Origin: Rheinheimera aquimaris
GTDB taxonomy: Bacteria > Pseudomonadota > Gammaproteobacteria > Enterobacterales > Alteromonadaceae
DNA: 64,000 bases
Assembly: GCF_020531985.1 (NCBI RefSeq)
Contig: NZ_JAJAVQ010000001.1
Coordinates: forward strand, 992,001 to 1,056,000
Reading direction: 5' to 3'
The number at the start of each line of letters is the position of its first letter. Position 1 is the first letter of the stretch. Below are positions 60,892-64,000 of the stretch, piece after piece. The translations under genes were made by a program, and so were the position numbers. A model generated the notes under the pieces. It was not told the DNA's origin, did no database searches, and worked only from the letters and a program-made list of their open reading frames with translations.

Positions 60892-63471
60892 TTAAGGCTG
60901 GCTGCTGACAACAAAGCGCGAACCATCATGGTCCAGCAACACGGTGCTACCCGGTGCAATATTGCCCTGCAGCAACGCCTGTGCCAGAGGGTTCTCCAGA
61001 TGTTGCTGGATAGCTCTTTTTAACGGCCTTGCACCATACAAGGGGTCGAACCCCACTTCGGCCAACTTATCTAGGGCAGCGTCACTGATGTTAAACTGAT
61101 ATTGCCGCTCAGCAAGACGCTGCTCCAGCCTCGCCAGCTGGATTTTAGCAATACTGCGTATTTGCTTATTATCCAGCGGGTGGAATACTACGGTTTCATC
61201 CAACCGGTTTAAAAACTCCGGTCTGAACTGCTTCACCAGCACATCCATCAGCATGTCTTTCATCTGACCATAGCTGTATTCGCGGTAGTGCTCCTGAATC
61301 AGATCCGAGCCCAGATTGGATGTCATGATAATGACGGTATTTTTAAAATCCACCGTGCGGCCCTGACCATCGGTTAAGCGCCCGTCATCCAATACCTGCA
61401 GCAGAATATTGAACACATCAGGGTGGGCTTTTTCTACTTCATCGAGCAACACCACGGAATAAGGTTTACGCCTTACCGCTTCAGTCAGGTAGCCACCTTC
61501 TTCGTAACCGACATATCCCGGCGGTGCCCCCACCAGACGCGACACGGCATGCTTTTCCATAAACTCTGACATATCAATACGCACCATGGCATCGGGGCTA
61601 TCGAACAGGAAAGTTGCCAGCGATTTGGTCAACTCAGTTTTACCTACCCCGGTAGGCCCTAAAAACAAGAACGAACCTATTGGCTTGTTCGGATCGGCCA
61701 GACCGGCACGGGAGCGGCGGATAGCGTGCGCCACAGCGGTTACTGCTTCATCCTGCCCGATAACCTTCTCGTGTAGTGCCTGCTCCATCCGCAGCAACTT
61801 GTCCCGTTCGCCTTCAAGCATTTTGCTTACCGGAATGCCAGTGGCTTTGGACAGCACATCGGCAATTTCCTGGTCGGTCACTTTATTACGTAGCAGGGTG
61901 TTATCATGCATCTCTGCCTGAGAAGCCAAATCCAGCTTTTTCTCCAGCTCCGGAATACGGCCATACTGCAACTCAGACATTCGCTGCAAATCGCTGGCCC
62001 GGCGTGCGACTTCCAAATCCAGCCTGGCCTGCTCTAACTCAGCTTTAATATTCTGCGTGCCTTGCAGCGCAGCCTTTTCAGACTCCCATACTTCATCTAG
62101 CTCATTGTACTTGCTATCGAGCTCGCGGATCTGCTCCTGTATCATGTCACGCCGTTTTTTCGTGGCATCATCAGTCTCTTTCGCCAGCGCGTTGTCTTCC
62201 AGCTTCAGCTGAATAATCCGCCGCTCCAAACGGTCAAGTTCTTCCGGTTTAGAGTCCATTTGCATACGGATGCTGGATGCGGCTTCATCAATCAGATCTA
62301 TCGCTTTATCCGGCAATTGCCGATCTGACACATAGCGGTGCGATAAGGTCGCCGCCGCCACTATCGCCGGATCGGTAATTTCTACCGCATGGTGCAGCTC
62401 ATAGCGCTCTTTCAAGCCACGCAATATTGCGATGGTGTCTTCGACTGACGGCTCTTCTACCAGCACCTTCTGAAAGCGGCGCTCAAGCGCTGCGTCTTTT
62501 TCAATATACTTGCGATACTCATCTAACGTGGTTGCGCCAAGGCAATGCAGCTCGCCGCGCGCCAGGGCAGGCTTTAGCATGTTACCAGCATCCATGGCAC
62601 CATCGGCTTTACCGGCACCAACCATAGTATGAATTTCATCAATAAACAGAATGACCTGGCCTTCTTCTTTGGCCAGTTCGTTCAGTACTGCTTTTAAGCG
62701 CTCTTCAAATTCACCACGGTATTTAGCGCCGGCCAGTAAAGAGCCCATATCCAATGACAGTACCCGCTTATCTTTTAGCCCTTCGGGTACTTCTTTATTG
62801 ATAATGCGAAGCGCCAGCCCCTCGACAATAGCGGTTTTACCCACACCAGGTTCACCAATTAACACCGGGTTGTTTTTAGTACGGCGTTGCAGCACCTGAA
62901 TACAACGACGAATTTCTTCATCGCGGCCTATTACAGGGTCAAGCTTGCCCGCTTCAGCACGGGCGGTTAAATCGACCGTATACTTTGTCAGCGCCTGACG
63001 GGTATCTTCAGCGTTCGGGTCATCCACTTTCTGCCCTGCCCGCATCTGCTCTATCGCCGCTTCAACACCTTCTTTAGTAACACCAATCAGCCGCAGAATT
63101 TTGCCCAAATCGGATTTATCTTCGGTTGCTGCTAATACAAACAGCTCGCTTGAAATAAACTGGTCTTTACGCTTTTGCGCAAACTTATCACACTGCTGCA
63201 GCAACTGCGCTGTAGCAGATGACAGCTGCAGGTTTGCACCTTCACCTTCAACTCTTGGCAGACGGTCAATCGCCTGGCTGACTTTAGAGCGCAGCTCGTT
63301 AAAATTGATTGCCAGACGGTTTAACAGCTCCCGCACTGTGCCGCCTTCCTGATTCAGCAGGGCAAACATCAGATGCACAGGTTCTATAAACTGCTGGTCA
63401 CGGCCAAGCGCCAGCGACTGCGCATCCGCAATCGCTTCCTGAAACTTACTGGTAAATTTATCCAGACGCAT
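60892..63471 (-). CDS. clpB: ATP-dependent disaggregase ClpB (Hsp104)
   Basis: AAA+ chaperone that works with DnaK to pull proteins from aggregates. 859 residues (E. coli 857) from the ATG at 63471, with GAGGAG six bases upstream. Order: N domain (1-145), NBD1 with GEPGVGKT near 205, the long coiled-coil M domain (about 410-525), NBD2 with GPTGVGKT near 605, and the C-terminal part. A heat-shock promoter lies upstream at 63508-63536. Confidence 0.98.
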   Translation of the reverse strand: MRLDKFTSKFQEAIADAQSLALGRDQQFIEPVHLMFALLNQEGGTVRELLNRLAINFNELRSKVSQAIDRLPRVEGEGANLQLSSATAQLLQQCDKFAQKRKDQFISSELFVLAATEDKSDLGKILRLIGVTKEGVEAAIEQMRAGQKVDDPNAEDTRQALTKYTVDLTARAEAGKLDPVIGRDEEIRRCIQVLQRRTKNNPVLIGEPGVGKTAIVEGLALRIINKEVPEGLKDKRVLSLDMGSLLAGAKYRGEFEERLKAVLNELAKEEGQVILFIDEIHTMVGAGKADGAMDAGNMLKPALARGELHCLGATTLDEYRKYIEKDAALERRFQKVLVEEPSVEDTIAILRGLKERYELHHAVEITDPAIVAAATLSHRYVSDRQLPDKAIDLIDEAASSIRMQMDSKPEELDRLERRIIQLKLEDNALAKETDDATKKRRDMIQEQIRELDSKYNELDEVWESEKAALQGTQNIKAELEQARLDLEVARRASDLQRMSELQYGRIPELEKKLDLASQAEMHDNTLLRNKVTDQEIADVLSKATGIPVSKMLEGERDKLLRMEQALHEKVIGQDEAVTAVAHAIRRSRAGLADPNKPIGSFLFLGPTGVGKTELTKSLATFLFDSPDAMVRIDMSEFMEKHAVSRLVGAPPGYVGYEEGGYLTEAVRRKPYSVVLLDEVEKAHPDVFNILLQVLDDGRLTDGQGRTVDFKNTVIIMTSNLGSDLIQEHYREYSYGQMKDMLMDVLVKQFRPEFLNRLDETVVFHPLDNKQIRSIAKIQLARLEQRLAERQYQFNISDAALDKLAEVGFDPLYGARPLKRAIQQHLENPLAQALLQGNIAPGSTVLLDHDGSRFVVSSQP

Positions 63472-63507
63472 GGATAGCTCCTCAATGAACAACTTCGTTG
63501 TGTCATA

Positions 63508-63536
63508 AGATTGGGTGCTGCTGGCGGAAATTCAAG
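63508..63536 (-). promoter_or_regulatory. Sigma32 heat-shock promoter of clpB
   Basis: On the minus strand CTTGAAT (63530-63536), 14 bases, then CCCAATCT (63508-63515), close to the sigma32 pattern CTTGAAA-N(11-16)-CCCCATNT (6/7 and 7 of 8 if the free position is counted). It is 37 bases upstream of the clpB ATG. Confidence 0.75.
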
Positions 63537-63563
63537 CAAGAAACGTCAAAAAATTGACTTAGA

Positions 63564-64000
63564 TCAGTCTAACCAGATAGAAGCTGCCATACGGCCGGTC
63601 TGGCCATCACGCCGGTAAGAGAAAAACAGCTCAGACTGAGCGTAAGTACAGAAGTTGCCTCCATATATCTGCCACACCCCTGCAGCCTGTAAACGCTGGC
63701 GCGCCAACAGGTATAAATCTGCCTGCCATTTGCCTGCTGCACCACTCACGAAAGCCTGTTCAGCCTCTGCTGCCTTTGATATAAAAGCCGCCCGCACTTC
63801 AGGCCCCACCTCAAATGCACTCTGACTGATTGCTGGGCCTAAATAAGCTAAAACCTGCCCCGCTATTGCAAACTGCTCGACAGCCCGTTCGATAACGCCG
63901 TCGCACAAGCCGCGCCAGCCGGCATGTACAGCAGCCACCCGTCTGCCTGCAGTATCACAAAGCAACAATGGCAAACAGTCTGCGGTCATCACAGTACAAA
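63564..64000 (-). CDS. pgeF: Polyphenol oxidase/laccase-domain protein PgeF (YfiH), 5' end outside window
   Basis: YfiH/PgeF family, reported as a peptidoglycan editing factor with a purine nucleoside phosphorylase-like and multicopper-oxidase-like fold. Only the C-terminal 145 or so residues are in the window and the frame runs off the edge. Visible marks are TADCLPLLLCD, VAAVHAGWRGL (His in the metal site), YLGPAISQSAFEVG, and the final FFSYRRDGQTGRMA. The gene neighbourhood pgeF-clpB matches E. coli. The frame continues upstream past position 64000. Confidence 0.93.
   Translation of the reverse strand, partial: CTVMTADCLPLLLCDTAGRRVAAVHAGWRGLCDGVIERAVEQFAIAGQVLAYLGPAISQSAFEVGPEVRAAFISKAAEAEQAFVSGAAGKWQADLYLLARQRLQAAGVWQIYGGNFCTYAQSELFFSYRRDGQTGRMAASIWLD

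Noticed and set aside
1-64000. CRISPR array, prophage, rRNA operon or full IS element
   Set aside because: None seen: no regular direct repeats with spacers, no transposase, integrase or phage structural gene, and no rRNA-like sequence. Only short repeats and one possible MITE-like element were found.

Overview
The window looks like chromosomal core sequence from a free-living gammaproteobacterium of the Alteromonadales/Chromatiales type; Rheinheimera, Alishewanella or Arsukibacterium are my best guesses. This is inferred from protein resemblance and gene order and was not tested by a search. Supporting gene orders are rppH-ptsP-(TSUP)-lgt-thyA, corB(yfjD)/ypjD/ffh/rpsP-rimM-trmD-rplS, pheA with a Phe leader peptide, aroF-tyrA, clpB next to pgeF, and a MutH gene that implies Dam-directed mismatch repair. 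No rRNA, intact tRNA, CRISPR array, prophage or complete IS element was seen.

Layout. 1-6.2 kb is a nitrate/nitric-oxide block: a NarK-type transporter (5' end outside the window), NnrS, a DGC-domain Cys protein behind a perfect FNR/DNR-type box, a MoeB/ThiF E1-like enzyme, the sigma54 activator NorR, and the di-iron repair protein YtfE/RIC. Between norR and ytfE lie three GGT-N7-ACC elements and a good -24/-12 promoter, so the NO circuit can be read directly from the DNA. 6.2-8.7 kb is a gene-poor patch with an orphan small ORF and a translationally coupled YqcI/YcgG-family (heme N-hydroxylase-like) and DUF1989 gene pair. 8.7-10.7 kb holds three tandem FlgO-type lipoproteins. 10.7-16.1 kb is the thyA-lgt-TSUP-ptsP-rppH block, and 16.4-22.7 kb contains mutH, two periplasmic solute-binding-like proteins, a sterol-desaturase-type hydroxylase, folE, a DUF2750 protein and ettA.

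22.7-27.7 kb holds small secreted or hypothetical genes (including a 50-residue gene with its own terminator), a VOC protein, an alpha/beta hydrolase, an aromatic/aspartate aminotransferase, a GAF protein and yciH. 27.8-36.9 kb is a likely four-gene minus-strand operon: a dual GGDEF/EAL protein, a giant double amidohydrolase, a second amidohydrolase with a degenerate metal site, and an M28 peptidase lipoprotein. 37-40.6 kb has cytochrome c', cytochrome b561 and a penicillin-acylase-family enzyme. 40.6-49 kb holds aromatic amino acid synthesis (pheL-like attenuator and pheA, then tyrA and aroF with TyrR-like boxes), interrupted by a chromosomal ccdAB module with a ccdA relic, a VOC protein, a TPR protein, a CPSF-type RNase and a LOG-family protein. 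49.2-55.7 kb is the translation/secretion block (J-protein, rplS-trmD-rimM-rpsP, ffh, ypjD, corB). 55.7-64 kb has a lytic-transglycosylase lipoprotein, gshA, an Aer-like chemoreceptor, pssA, clpB with a heat-shock promoter, and the 3' part of pgeF.

The most interesting signals are: the NorR regulatory architecture with a GAFSGA variant; the YqcI/YcgG-DUF1989 pair beside it; the triple FlgO lipoprotein operon; the paired amidohydrolases with lost metal ligands; and the ccdAB module, whose toxin lacks the Trp of the gyrase-poisoning C-terminus and is followed by a fragment of another ccdA.
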